A stretch of DNA of 64,000 nt from the NCBI GenBank assembly GCA_009829735.1, contig CM020619.1, forward strand, positions 16,063,816 to 16,127,815, written 5' to 3'. Made by a program: the position numbers and the translations under genes. The stretch is from Pyropia yezoensis. Lineage: Eukaryota > Rhodophyta > Bangiophyceae > Bangiales > Bangiaceae. The first letter of the stretch is position 1; each line of letters opens with the position of its first letter. Of this stretch, positions 20,657 through 32,191 are shown in pieces. The notes beneath the pieces were generated by a model. The model was given only the letters and a program-made list of their open reading frames with translations, made no database searches and was not told the origin of the DNA.

Positions 20657-22774
20657 CTACTCCCGGCGCGGACGCTGAGCCGCGGGAGTGTCCTCCGGCG
20701 CTGCCTCCGCGGTACGACGGGAACCGGAGGAAGACGGGATGACGTAGTGCGGTGGACGCGGCGCATCCCGGTATGACGCCATCGGAGTAGTACCAGTAGT
20801 TGCCGGTGGCTCCCGCTCATCCAGATATGTCCGTCGGCGCCGCTGGAAGCCCGTGAAGGTCTCTGACCACTGCTGGGCCAAGCCATGCCGCGTCAAAGTC
20901 GCCAGAAGTTCGCCAACCACCGGGTTGTTCGACATCTGACCACTGTCCGCACAAGCAAACACCCGGTCGACCACGTCGTTCAAGACACTGGCGTAAGTGC
21001 CCAGCACCAGAGAAGACCCGACGCCTTCAACCTGCACCGGAAGACGACCCAGCTGGTCTTCAATCATACCGACGTCGTACTGGTCGCATGTTGGACCACC
21101 TTGGTTCAGGTACCAGTCAGGCACCCGGAAGCGGGTAAGGCGCAGAGTCGGCGCCGGAATCTCGAACCGGCCTGAGGATGATACTACCGGACGGTCCACA
21201 ACGGCCCCCGAGACCGGAGTGCCCAACTCCAGCGGAGGCACAGCGCCGCCGGCGTTGGAAGAAGGCGTCCGGGGTAGAGCGGCCGGAGTAGTCGGCGACC
21301 GCACGGCCACTCCCAGACTCGCCGCAGACAAGCGCGGTGCCGGAGGAGCTTGAAGTACCGGCACAGCAGGAACAGGGCGCGGACGTGCCGGTGACGGTTC
21401 AGGCGAGGCGACCGGGGCGACAGGGGCAACAGGAGGAAGCGGAGCCGCCGCAGACGCCCGACCGACCGCCGCGGCCCATCCCGACTCCTGCACCGGCGGC
21501 CCAACTGGCAGAAGATCAAGGGCGGCCGGAGCAGGAAAGCTACCTAGCTGCGGCCACGCCGGAAGCGGCGTCGCCAGCTGCACCTTGGCCGGAGAAGACT
21601 GGTAGACCACCTGCGCCCAACCGAAGCCATCCCGACGCGGGCGGTTCTGGTCGGCAATCGCGTTCAAGAAGTTCCGGTCATGCACCGGCACCAGACGCCG
21701 GAAGTCGATCATCGCCTGGAAGAGCTCCTTGTACTCCTCGTCCTGGCTGCACAGGAAGTCGACGGTCAACTTGTCGACAATCCAGACCATCAGGAGGTCA
21801 GGGAGAAACCAAAGCCGGTTGGACACCAAGACCTCATGAAGCCAGTGGTTGGCCGCCAAGACTGTCATCTCGGACGTGTACATCATGTACGGGATTGAGT
21901 GGAAGAAGCCCTTGATCGACGCCTGAGTCAAGGCGTCCAAGAAGTACCAGGTGCAAGGGATGCTGGAAGGAGCAAACCCGACCGGGATCTCGACTTCCTG
22001 CTGCTGCGGGATGACCTTGGGGTAGTATGCCGCCCGGTTAGCCTTGTCCAGCTTCCAGAACTCCTGGTGGTTGCAGCTCACAAGGAAGTCACGCTGACGC
22101 CCGCGTCGCTCACCCTGCTCCCGTGCCGGCGACAACTTGGAGTATTTCCGGGTCAAGAAAGGCGGCTCCAGAGCGACCATGCTTGGACGGGGGTCGCAGT
22201 TCAAGCTTCCCGACCCCTTGAGCGCCTCATCCCAGACCTTGAGCGCCCGGTAGACGTACCCTTCCTCCTCCGGCCACCGGAGAACGGACGCGGACACGCG
22301 ACGCTCGGTCAAGGGTAGATCCAGTACCAGCGCGAAGGGGAGATCCTCCAGACGAGCAACCCAAGAGGAACCCGAGAAGCTCTGGGAGCGGTCTTGTGCC
22401 AGGCGCATCTGGTCCGCCGTGTGAAGACGTGCCTTGTCCATCTCGGTCAAGACCCCGCGCTGGAGTTCCTTGCGCCAGAGGTCCATGCAATCCTGCTGGC
22501 ACTGGGCCGCGCCGGCGTTGCCAACCACCGTGGAGTAACGCCGGGCCGCCAGAGGGTCCTGCCCAAGGAGCATCTCCGGGAGACCCTCCGGGGGGGCCTC
22601 GACCGGGTGCATCGCGGAAGCCGGGGGAACTCGATCCGTCCCCGCCGTGGCGACCGGCGCCGGCACCGACATCCGAGGAACCGGAGGCAGGAGAGGGGCA
22701 CGACGACCCGAGTTCTCCTCCGCAATACTCGCCGCCGGAACCACGGGCCCAGCTTGGATCTCGGAACTGGACAT
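20657..22774 (-). CDS. E2 antisense accessory ORF, 705 residues, unknown function
   Basis: This ORF faces pol tail-to-tail with only 145 bp between the stops and starts 3' of pol, toward the 3' LTR. The ATG at 22774 (MSSSEIQAG) is preferred; an open extension to 23101 has no ATG start and looks non-coding. Order: Pro-rich N-terminus, a globular region with WVARLEDLPFALVLDLPL, TWYFLDAL, and the core WLHEVLVSNRLWFLPDLL, then a long Pro/Ala linker, and a helical C-terminal domain (GGPTCDQYDVGMIEDQL to AQQWSETFTGFQRRRR). The core spacing (Val, Arg-Leu, Leu-Pro, Ile, Leu) matches E1 and E3, and the C-terminal domain aligns with E1. No stop or frameshift is seen. No membrane segment supports an envelope role, and I do not recognise the family. 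Confidence 0.75.
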   Translation of the reverse strand: MSSSEIQAGPVVPAASIAEENSGRRAPLLPPVPRMSVPAPVATAGTDRVPPASAMHPVEAPPEGLPEMLLGQDPLAARRYSTVVGNAGAAQCQQDCMDLWRKELQRGVLTEMDKARLHTADQMRLAQDRSQSFSGSSWVARLEDLPFALVLDLPLTERRVSASVLRWPEEEGYVYRALKVWDEALKGSGSLNCDPRPSMVALEPPFLTRKYSKLSPAREQGERRGRQRDFLVSCNHQEFWKLDKANRAAYYPKVIPQQQEVEIPVGFAPSSIPCTWYFLDALTQASIKGFFHSIPYMMYTSEMTVLAANHWLHEVLVSNRLWFLPDLLMVWIVDKLTVDFLCSQDEEYKELFQAMIDFRRLVPVHDRNFLNAIADQNRPRRDGFGWAQVVYQSSPAKVQLATPLPAWPQLGSFPAPAALDLLPVGPPVQESGWAAAVGRASAAAPLPPVAPVAPVASPEPSPARPRPVPAVPVLQAPPAPRLSAASLGVAVRSPTTPAALPRTPSSNAGGAVPPLELGTPVSGAVVDRPVVSSSGRFEIPAPTLRLTRFRVPDWYLNQGGPTCDQYDVGMIEDQLGRLPVQVEGVGSSLVLGTYASVLNDVVDRVFACADSGQMSNNPVVGELLATLTRHGLAQQWSETFTGFQRRRRTYLDEREPPATTGTTPMASYRDAPRPPHYVIPSSSGSRRTAEAAPEDTPAAQRPRRE

Positions 22775-23119
22775 ACCGTCCAGACTCCGGGGAATGAGAG
22801 GGCCAAGGTGAAGGAGCGGAGGGGGGGGGCAGAATCGGGGCAGGTGATCGTGACCGGGGTGAAGACGCTCGACCTCGGCACCGGTGTGGACGTGCTCGAG
22901 GCTGTGCACGGTGGCACCTGGTTCGGCCCGAGGACGTGCCGGACTAGGGAGGGAGCTATGTAGCATCCCTGGCCCCGACTTGGCGCCGACCCGGGACTGC
23001 AACCAGAGGGCACCAGGTGCCAGAACACGCCCGCCGTGTGGCGATGGTTGGCGGCCGTGGCCCGTGCCCGGCACTGGGATGCGGTGGACTACGCTATCCA
23101 CACGCGAGAGAGGGATTTC

Positions 23120-23531
23120 TGATGTGTTTTTGCATATTTGTGAGGGACTTGATTTGAGAGAATTTGAGTGTGAGATTAGTGAGTGGGAATAGAATTAGTA
23201 GTGATAGTGGCCCCCGACCTGACGAGGTTAGACTCGGGTCGGGGCCACTCGGGGTTATGGGGGGGGCTACCGGGCCAACGTGCCGGGGTTCCCCCAGATG
23301 CACGTTAAGAGGGACAGCGAGGCGCCCTCGGCCCGCGCCCTCAGGAAAAAAGACAACTGCGCGTTTGCTTTCCTCTTCCCCGTGTGCACTACCGTGCGTA
23401 TCTGTTTGCCCTGCAAGCAGGCACGTGAGGCAACAGGCATACCATTCTCGTAGTTCCCCTTTCTGCGTTACCTGTCCCTTTCCCCCGAGGGATATTGACA
23501 CGTGTCTGAGAGGATCGAGTTTTATACCACA
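23120..23531 (+). repeat. E2 3' LTR (right end firm, left end approximate)
   Basis: The right end at 23531 is fixed by 50-bp identity with 14404-14453. The left end is unclear. A purine tract gcgagagaggga at about 23103-23115 could be the polypurine tract, giving an LTR of about 410 bp; another candidate start is near 23205. A gtggcccc/ggggccac inverted repeat lies at about 23207-23250. Confidence 0.7.
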
Positions 23532-24330
23532 GCAGCGACAGCAGAGGCGGCGCCCCTCGGGGAGCCGCCAACTGGCGTAGCTGTTGGCGGCGGTGGTCGG
23601 GCAGCGGCCAGCCGATGGCCAGCCGGCGGCGGCGGCGGCGGCGGAGTGCAGGCAGGGACGAGCCGGCGGAGGCAGCCGCGGCAGTGGCGGCGGCGGCCGC
23701 CGCGGCGGCGGCGCCGGGCGAACAGAGACTGGCCGGCGGTGACGGCGGCCACGGAGGCGGCGACAGCGGTGGCGGCGGCGGCGGTAAGTGTAGCGGGTGC
23801 GGCGGTAGCGGCGGCAGTGGCGACGGCGGCGGCGGCGGCGACGGAAGCGGTAGGCGGGGAGCGGCGGCAATGGCGATGGCGGCGGCGGCGGCGGAGGAAG
23901 CGGTAGGCGGGGAGCGGTCAGCTGGCGGGGCTGGCGGCGGCGGCCGCAGTGGCGACGGGCGGGCTGCAGCCAGCTGACGGCCAGCCGGCGGCGGCGATTG
24001 TGGGGGGGGGTGGACAGGGACCAGCCGGCGGCGGCGGCCGCGGCGATGGCCGCGCCGCCGCCGCCGCCAGGCGAGCATTCAACAGACGGCGGTGGCAGCG
24101 GCGTCGGCGGCGGCGGCGGCGGTAGTGGCGGCGGCGGCGGCGGCAAGCGGGCGAGCAGCAGCTGGGGGGCCCTTGCCAGCTGGCCGAAGTGCTGGCGGCG
24201 GCGGTCCGGGAGCGGTCGCGGCGGACGGGCGGCTGCCAGCCGGCGGCGGCAGCGGCAGGGGGCCCGTCGCCATCGGGCAGCGGCGGTGGCGGCAGCGGCG
24301 GCCTGTGGCGGCTAGCCGGTGGCCTCGGCG
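23532..24330. repeat. GGC-triplet-rich low-complexity DNA flanking E2
   Basis: About 800 bp of imperfect GGC/GCG triplets, open in several frames on both strands and encoding only Ala/Gly/Arg or Pro runs. No domain or start context supports a gene. Confidence 0.8.
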
Positions 24331-25759
24331 GCAGCAGGGGGGGCAGCGCGGCGTCGGTGGGCCACAGGGGATGCGTCGGTTGCGACAGAAGAGGGGACAG
24401 TAGGGGACAAGGGTCGAGTGGGTGGCGACAGAACGGGGGGCAGGTGTGTCTACAATTGTGTGATGCCTCCCGAAATGCAAAGGCAATTACAGCATGGGAG
24501 GCTTAAGGCCTTCAAGTGCATCTCCACAGTTGTGAAAGACAACAAACCGGCTGGACAAACCCGTTGACACGTACCAGCACTCTCAAACGACGTAGCACCC
24601 ACCCCGGTGCGTGCTAAGCACCTCAATCCATTTGCGAGAGATGGGCGGCTCCTGGCCTGTCGTTAGAGGCAGTCACTAACGACAGGCCAGCAGCCCCCCG
24701 TGGCGAGCGAGGCCCGACCAGGATACCCAATGAGATACTTGGGTTACTAGGTTTATCCGGCATCCTTGGTCGTGCATGGTACATGGGCCAGGGTTCTAAC
24801 TGGATACTAGATACTTTCAGCATGTACGGATCGATGTTGCGGGTAGCTCCTGGGTAGCTCTGCACGCCCATGTGATACCCAAATTCGTAACGAGAACACC
24901 TTCAGCAGGTAGATATCTCGGTAAGAAATTTCGGTCGAGTACTTTCCAAACGTTGCATGGCACGACGTCAGCGTGAAGAAAACCTACAATGTTGAGGGTG
25001 GTGACACCGTGGAGGACGCGAGTTGGCCCCGCTTGTGAGACATTCGACGGGCATCGTGTGCATATGACAACTGGTTCTGCCATGTGGAGGGGGCGGTAGT
25101 GCCGAGCGGCGGGGGCCGGCGGACGCCCGAGTTCTCACCATCTGCTACCAAGCCCGAGAAGACGAGTGCCAGTCAATCTGACCCGTACGTCGGAAGGGTC
25201 AGTCGGGAATTGCTCTCCACGTGGCCAACGTGGCGAGCCAGGCATACCCAGATCCATCGCGGTAGAGTGGGCTGAATAGGCACAAAACTTTGCTTACCGG
25301 ATCTGGGTCGGAGGGCCGTACGTGGCAAACGTGTGACGTCATATACCCTCAACATACCCAGAGGGCGGCTACGGCGATGGAGGGGGGCTTGATAGCTCGA
25401 TGGGGGGGCGGGGGGAGGCTCCGTCGGCGCAAGGGGAAACGGGCAGGGTAAAGTCACTGTTTGAGTTGGAGTGGAATGGGTGACTGCGTCAACAGCGGCG
25501 GTGGTGTAAGCCGCCGGCGCCGGCGCCCGCGTCAGCGCCGGCGTTTTTCTTTCCGTTGCGGGCGCAGGGGGGGACGCGCGATGTTTCCGCTGGGCAGAAG
25601 GGATACGATGGACTGGGCGGGTAACTTCTTGTGGTGCAAGAGAGGGAGGAAGGTGGTGTTGGGATGGTGCAGGGCGTCGTGCGGGCCGATCTTGGGTGGG
25701 GCCTTGGGAAGGTCTGCCCGATAGGCCAAACAGCATCGAGGCACTTCGTGCTCAAAGCG
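24331..25759. other. Intergenic stretch without a supported gene
   Basis: Only short, composition-driven open frames occur. The one clear structure is the perfect hairpin at 24652-24690. Confidence 0.6.
24652..24690. repeat. Perfect 15-bp inverted repeat with 9-nt loop
   Basis: Stem ctggcctgtcgttag (24652-24666) pairs with ctaacgacaggccag (24676-24690) around aggcagtca. It could be a transcription 3'-end hairpin, a small RNA precursor or a transposon end. Nothing nearby decides. Confidence 0.9.
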
Positions 25760-27760
25760 CGAAGTGCCTTGATGCGATGTCGTGCACTTCCGCCCCTTTT
25801 TGAGGCATGACCCCCCCCCACGCCACGCCCACGGCAGACGCCTTCCCCTTTGCTTCCTGGGTCCACACACTGTCGGCGCCTGTGGAGAACCCACTCCACC
25901 TGGGCACGCCCCCCCGCACTGCACTCCACCTGCCAAAGATGGAACCGCCAGAGGGACGCGGGCTTGGGGGGGGTTGCCTCCCTGATGTGCCTAGTCCAGG
26001 AGAGAGGTCCACGAGGGGAAGGTGGGGGGGAGGCCGCTTTATCAGGAGCATGGGGGGCACCTGCCCGAGAAGCCTCAACGGGCACTGGAGACATGAGGAG
26101 GACCAGGCTTCTTCGTGGATTGATCAGGCGACTCCATGACATGGAACATGTACCTCAAGAACGGTCATCACAAAAACGGCGATCCGCACTCGGAAAAAGG
26201 TCCTCAAAACAATGGCCTCCAGCCGTCCCCTGGCTCCTCTCTAAAACCGACTACCCCTCTTCCAAGCCTTAGTTAGCACATGGGCCCGGACCGAACCCGA
26301 GCCGCGCAAATCAATGCGATAAGGATGGCCCCATTTTAGGACCGACAGCAGCCGGTCCACCCAGAACGTGTCCCTGAAAGCGGTACACCGTCCAGGGGAC
26401 CCAGGGACCTCATGGGTTTGCATGGGGCTCTGTGATCCTTCTGTCAGCATGGCGCCCGTGGACAATGCCACGGCCGATGTGGAGCCCGGGCCCGAGCCAA
26501 TAAAAACCTCTATGTATTTTTTTTTGTGCAACGTACCATAGGGGCCTCGACAATCTCGAGTTGCTAGCTAGGGCGGGCCCCGTTAATGATTAACGGATCG
26601 CTGACATTCACGGGTCCTTCCGCACCTGGATGCAAGCGCTCAGCCTCGAACTTCAAGGTGCAACCTTTACTACCCTTCTAAACATTGCATCATCAGATTC
26701 CTGATGCTAGTCTGCACTTCAAATTTCAGGAAGGAACGAACTGCAGGTCGACAATGACGACCTGAGTACACGTGGCACGCTCTCAGCCAATCAGCAAACA
26801 TCGGAAGAGGGCTATCCGTTGGCTTTTGGGCTATCGCTCGACCAAAGCTGGGGCTTTTGGCTCAGCGATAGCTCCAGAGCCAACGGGCACTGGGGTACGC
26901 CATCGGAGTAACGACACCATTTGTTACCACTCCATTGGAACGTGGGGGCTCGTTTCAATATCTTACGGTGCGTTGCACAAAAAACATACGTGGAGGTTCT
27001 TCTCGTCTCGGGCCCGGGCAGGAGACCGGCCATGACGGGGTCCGCGGCCGCCATGCTGACAGAATGATCACAGAGCCCCACGAGAAGCTCATGAGGTCCG
27101 TGTGTCTCCCGGCCGGTGTACCTCTCTCAGAGGCACCCTCGGTGGACCGGCGGCTGTCGACCCAGAAATGGGGCAATCCTTTTCGCACTTTTATGCCCGT
27201 CTCGGCGGTGGGTCCGGGCCCATGTGCTAACTGAGGCTTGGAAGAGGGGTGCTCGATTTTGGGGAGGAGCCCGGGGAAGGCTGGAGGCCATTGTTTTGAG
27301 GACCTTTTTCCGTGTGCGGGTCTCTGTTTTTGAGAACGCTGTTCTTGGAGGAAATGTTCGAAGGCGTGGGCTCGTTTAATTGGTCCACAAAGATGCCTGG
27401 TCTTCTTGTGCCCCTTGCCTGTTCAGGCATCTTTGGCAGGGCCCCCCTCACCTCTTGATGAAGGAGCTTCTCCCCCCCTTCCCCTCCTGGACCCCTCTTC
27501 CGGAATGGAGGCCGTTGGGAGACAAACCTCCACCCGCCCCACGCCCGCCGCGGCCGTCCCCGATGCCGGGACTTCGGCGGGGCACCTTCCGTGCCCAGAG
27601 GGCGGCCGAGCGGGGAGCAGGGCCAAGAGGGATATTTGTCCGCACGCGCCAACGTGCGCGACCAGTTGGGGCGATGGGGACCGTGCCCCGCGCATCTGTG
27701 GCATGGGGGTGATGATGCCTCGTCTTGGAGGAGAGGCGGGCAGCGCGAAGGCCCTTACTG
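25760..27760. mobile_element. Foldback-type element: two arms of about 800 bp in inverted orientation around a spacer of about 380 bp
   Basis: The left arm (about 25760-26560) read on the minus strand aligns along its whole length with the right arm (about 26940-27760). Shared blocks include ccatgctgacag, atcacagagcccca, gggcccatgtgctaact, ggcttggaagaggggt and ggaggccattgttttgaggacctttttccg. Outer parts are more diverged. No transposase is seen. Long terminal inverted repeats with little between them fit a non-autonomous foldback or Mutator-like element. Exact ends and target duplication were not resolved. Confidence 0.8.
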
Positions 27761-27769
27761 CTTTTTTAA

Positions 27770-28776
27770 TCGTAAAGCAGACTGTGTCTCTCCCGAGACC
27801 CACAAAAATAGCTCTAGCAGTGCCCTGCTCCCGCTTTACCTCACATCCCCTCTTTCCTCTCGCACCAAGCCAAGTGCTCAGCAAAGCCAAACAGCTCCCG
27901 CTTGCCCGGGAGAGCCTCCGCGTCCGCCTCGCAGCCACCTTAAGCTCGGCTGGGGCCGGCCTGCCCTCCCTAGGACAACAAAATCAGCGCCGGCGGCGCC
28001 AGTACGGCCGCCACCATCGACGCCGACGCCCACCGCGTTCCGTGTACAACAGTTACTTTACCCCAGCTGCCGTGCCCCCAGGCCGCCTAGGGCTCTCCCC
28101 GTACCCCCGCTCCCTCCCTCCCACTGTCATCCCAACCGCCATTGAACAACGCGTATCGCTATCGCGGGCACCCTCCCTCGATCAAAAACTATCCCCGACG
28201 CCGCCACCAGGCGCCCCCCCCTACCCCCTAACAGAACAGGCCGTCAACCTCTGCCCCTCTCTCCCCCCAAAAACCGTACCCATCACCGCCGCTGCAGCCG
28301 CGGTCACCATAGCTGCCTTGTCAGCCACGGCGGCCGCCACCCTGGGCACCGAGGCGCGCGGGGTCGCCGCCACCGCGGGCACCGCCGCAGGCAGGGTGGC
28401 CACCACCTCCGCCTCGGCCGCCGGGCCGGCCGCCACAGCAGCCGACGCCACCAGCGTCGTCGCCGTCCCCGCCGCCGCCGTCATCGCCGCCACCGCCCCC
28501 CCCCCCCCCCCCCCCCCCAACACGCCGCCGTCGCCGCTCCCGCCCATACCGCCGCCGCCCGCCGACGCCGCCGCCGCCACCCCCCCCCTCCACCCCCCAA
28601 GACTCGTTGTCGCCGCCGCCACCGCCGCCGCCGTCATCGCCGTTGCCGCCGCCGCGGCAACCGTCCCCCACGTCCCCCCCCCCAAACTCGCCGTCGTCGC
28701 CGCTGCCGCCGACGTGGCCACCGCCGCCGACGTCGCCGCCGCCGCCAACCTCGCTGCCGCAGCAGACGCCGCCGAT

Positions 28777-28809
<33 letters not shown>

Positions 28810-29316
28810 GCCACCGCCGCCGCCGTCGCCGTCGCCGCCGTCGCTGCTGCTGCTGCTGCCGTCGTCGCCATCGTCGTCGTGCTGTGCCCGCCATCGTTGA
28901 CGCTGCCCGCGGCATCGGCCCGACCCCCCGTGTCGTGGCCTACCCCGCCGCGTGTGCACCCCTCCCGCTGTCCCACTTGATGAGCACGCTGTTCGGGTTT
29001 CCCGGAAGGGACCCACCACCGCTCATGTGGGGCCCATTACACCCGGGCATACCGTCAAGGCACCTGATTGGCTCAGGCCTGAGGCCCGAAGGTTCTCGGA
29101 GGAATGAGAAAAGAACGCTCCGTATATTTTTTTTCTGCAACTTACCATATAGCTCGTCGACGTTGCCGGATGAACTGTTAGGTGCCACGTTTGGTCCCAA
29201 GTGCCACGCATCGCATACGTGGCACATATATTGGCAATTATGAGCGATAGCCCACGTTGGTGGCTGTGCCCTCAGATCACCGACGTGGAAAAAAAGAAGA
29301 AAAAGTAAAGGCCAAG
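27770..29316. repeat. GCC-rich low-complexity DNA (densest 28260-28900)
   Basis: Long runs of GCC/CCG and a C tract near 28500 keep a plus-strand frame open, but its product is Ala/Pro homopolymer without domains. At about 29090-29160 a short block (tattttttttctgcaacttaccat) resembles the inner ends of the foldback arms (26510 and 26980), suggesting a fragment of a related element. Confidence 0.65.
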
Positions 29317-30685
29317 GAGTCACCGTGATACATTCTGAAAATCTGTCATAAAAGCTTCTGAAGATCTGCCATGAAATCTGACCGGACGGCCGGCGATAGA
29401 GAGAATAAGGAGCAGATACAAGAACAAAGAAAATTCATATCCCGATTATTCCGTGTGCTCAGGTACATCTGAACAGAGCACATTGTGCGCACTCACCAGC
29501 GCCTTGCCCCCACTGAAGTTCAAGCACTGGGAGCTATCACGGAATGCCGCGCAGGCGCACACGTGCCAACCCTTGCCACCCCGGTTTACCCGTTGGTTGC
29601 AGCCATGGCAGACCTGCAGCAGCTTCTGCTCGGCCTCCTCCGCACGCAGAGCTAGCTTGGCAGCGTTGGCCGCCTCCTTTTGAGTCGCGGCGGCCGCCTT
29701 GTCGGCCACCGCCTTGGCGTCCGCGGCCACCCGCGCCTCGTGCTGGGCGATGAGGTCCTTGCTGCGGTACACCTTGGCTTTTTTGACCACTGCCACGCCC
29801 GATACCACCTGTTTCTGATTGGCGCGGGTTGGTGATACGCCTCACGGATGACCAAAGCCGCAGCCGCGCGTGCTTGGTCAGCCACGCAGTCAGAGGGAAG
29901 CCCGACCCCGAGGCTGATGCGCGCCAGCTCGATGACCCGCTTTCGGTCCCACGGGTAGAGGCCGACCGACTTGAACGCCGCCTGGATGGTCTCACGGGTG
30001 AGGGCCAAGCGCTCGGCCTCCTATGCCGCCTCCACGAGACATTCACGGGTCGGCAGGTTGGCATGAGCGCCTGGATGATGTCGTCGTCGGACAGGACAGG
30101 GCCGACCCTCTTGATCCGGGCAAAACATTTGTGTCAGCACCTGCAGCCACTGGGAGGTATTGGCGACCAACCACCAACACAGCACGTTGCTCTTGGCGGC
30201 CGCGCGTACCACATCGACCTGCCGGTGCGCCCCGAGCTGGTCCCCAATGAACATACACTCCTGGTTCGGGTTCCGCAGGCGCCATTCGTCGCAAAAGGCC
30301 TCCTTCACGACCGCAAACTTGGCCGCGTCGACAAAGCCCGACTCTTTCCAACCATACAGCCGCAGCCAGGTGCCCCTGGTCGCTGCTGCACGCGTGACAG
30401 GGTAGAACGCGTGGCTGCCTCATCATTGTCCCCAAAGCGCACGCGGAAGATGTTCAGTCAGGCGCCAATATCGTTTGTCCACTTGGCACATCAAAATCCA
30501 AGAATTATGTTGTCACGATCTGCACCCCTCTCAGACGAGCTGGGTTTGCAGCCAGCGGCTGCGACTTGGTAGAATCCGACCTTTCCCCTCCCCCCCCCCC
30601 CACCCCCCCCCCGCCACCATCGACCATTATTGAGACAACCCGCCTCTCACACACTACCCAACAAGACAGCATGGCCCACCTACTC

Positions 30686-32191
30686 TCAATAATTACTCCC
30701 GTTGCCCTTGGAGGCAATGACGTCCTCTACTCGACGGGGCATGGAGTCAATGGGGGTCATAAAGATGGCGTCGGGCATGACCTTCCACTCCGCACAGAGT
30801 GCCACGTAGATGTCCTCCTTAGTTTTCGGAGCGCTCTCCCGCGCGCTGAAGCGGCGGTCCAGCTCATTCCAGACATTCTCGATGGGAGTAAGGTCGGGGC
30901 TTTGCCCCACCCAAGGAAGCACCTTGAGCCCCAGCGCGGCCTTCGCCACCTTGCTGCGCTTGGTCGCGTGCCAGGGGGCCAAGTCCGCTTGCAGCCAGGC
31001 GCCCCCAGGGGACCCAAAGTCGGCCATCAGGTGGTGGCAGACCTCCTCCTCCAGGACGCGCTCGTACTGCGCAGAGTCCATGGACCCCTGTGTGGCAAAA
31101 ATCGCTCACAGTAACCTCCACCGAGTTGGTGGCAACAGTGAGGGTGCCTATCGTAACGTTGAGAACCGGAAGAAGTGCAAGTCGCACACACGCTGTCTCT
31201 GTTGTGGGGCAATCCCCCCACTAGTAAACAAGAAGATGGTGTGTGGGCCAACAGTTTCTTGGTCGGGACGGGGAAGCAGGGCCAAGCCCCTCTGTCCCTC
31301 CCCTTATCCCCCCAGGGTCCCCTCAGAATCTCGCCACTCAGAATCTCCCACCCCAGCACCTGCCCACCGGGCCACACGAAAATTCAAGACGATGAAATGC
31401 AGAAAACCCTCAAGTCTAAGTTGGACTTACTACTAAGCCAACTATCCCTAACTTGGGTAATATGGACCCAAATGCATGGGGAGAGACGGGTCAGACTAGC
31501 TGCCTGCCGTCCCTTGTATGGCACGTGTTGCCCCCTACCTGGGGTCAATACTGCCACACCCTGCGCCTGATACAACGGGGTGCGCCCGCGCGACGAGAAG
31601 CCGGCCCACACCATCACCGTCTGCCTCCCGCTCTTGAAGGATGGCCGCAAGCAGTCGGGTAGGAAGCGCTCCCCCTCCTTACGCCACACTCGGGCGCGCG
31701 AAGGCCGTCGGACCTCAAACGAGCTCGTCCGTGAAAAGCACAAGCTTCCACCCAAGGTCCCAGGAGCGCCGCGCCGTTGTCCACTTAACCCGCTTGACCT
31801 TGTTAGCGTCGGCGACCCATGGCTCGACGGCGGGCGCCATGGAGTTGAACCCCTGCGCCTGCATGGCGCGGCGCACCGTGCGAGGGCTTACGGATTTGGA
31901 CCGGCCCACATTGACCAGCTCGGTGATGGTAGGGAGGGAGCTGAATCGGTTGGCCTTCATCAGCCGAGAGAGTGCACGCAGTTCTCGCTCGCTCAGCGCG
32001 CGTGGGCGGCCACGGCTGTCACGTGCCGGGACGGCGGTGGCGCTACGCACCTTCTTGGCCACGTGGGCAACCGTGCTCTTCTTGACGTCGAGTGCGGCCG
32101 CAATGGCCCCGTTGCTGTTGCCCGTCGACGCCATCTCCTTGATGGCAGCGGCCTGCTGGTTCGTCTGGGACACCCGATTGTGACCTGCCAT
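30686..32191 (-). pseudogene. Tc1-like transposase (DD34E), broken by a frameshift and a solo LTR
   Basis: From the ATG at 32191 there is a helix-turn-helix region (AAIKEMASTGNSNGAIAAAL and GRPRALSERELRALSRL), then the first catalytic Asp in LVLFTDE at about 31735. A frameshift follows, and the next piece (RVWRKEGERFLPDCL, VMVWAGFS) is in another frame. The solo LTR at 31091-31558 interrupts it. The C-terminal part (30686-31081) is intact, with DLAPWHATK and SPDLTPIENVW, whose Asp and Glu have 34 residues between them, and ends in the Tc1-typical MPRRVEDVIASKG. The role in life was cut-and-paste transposition at TA; it is now inactive. Confidence 0.88.
31091..31558 (-). repeat. Solo LTR of the E3 family with a 5-bp target duplication
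   Basis: The 468-bp sequence, read on the minus strand, begins TGTGGCAGTATTGACCCC and ends TTTTTGCCACA, and matches the E3 LTRs (44077-44545, 52239-52707) throughout, including the gactgttggcccacacacc-type and ccaccctggggggat blocks. CCCTG directly flanks both sides (31086-31090 and 31559-31563). An intact duplication around one LTR means a full element inserted here and was later lost by LTR-LTR recombination. Confidence 0.95.

Larger units (their letters stand above)
14404..23531 (+). mobile_element. Ty3/gypsy retrotransposon E2 (chromovirus-like), nearly complete, with an antisense accessory ORF
   Basis: The last 50 bp of an LTR at 14404-14453 are identical to 23482-23531, defining the right ends of both LTRs (ending ataccaca). 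Between them lie a primer-binding site, gag, a frameshift heptamer, pol, and a long opposite-strand ORF. Pol is uninterrupted. The 5' LTR start is in the gap, so target-site duplication cannot be tested. The 50-bp identity suggests a fairly recent insertion, but the compared stretch is short. Confidence 0.92.

Noticed and set aside
20657-22774. Envelope gene for the extra ORF of E2 (and E1, E3)
   Set aside because: It is on the antisense strand and lacks a signal peptide, transmembrane helix and Cys pattern.
27406-28980. Plus-strand ORF of 524 codons, Ala/Pro-rich
   Set aside because: It crosses the end of a foldback arm into GCC triplet DNA; the product is homopolymeric with no start context or domain.
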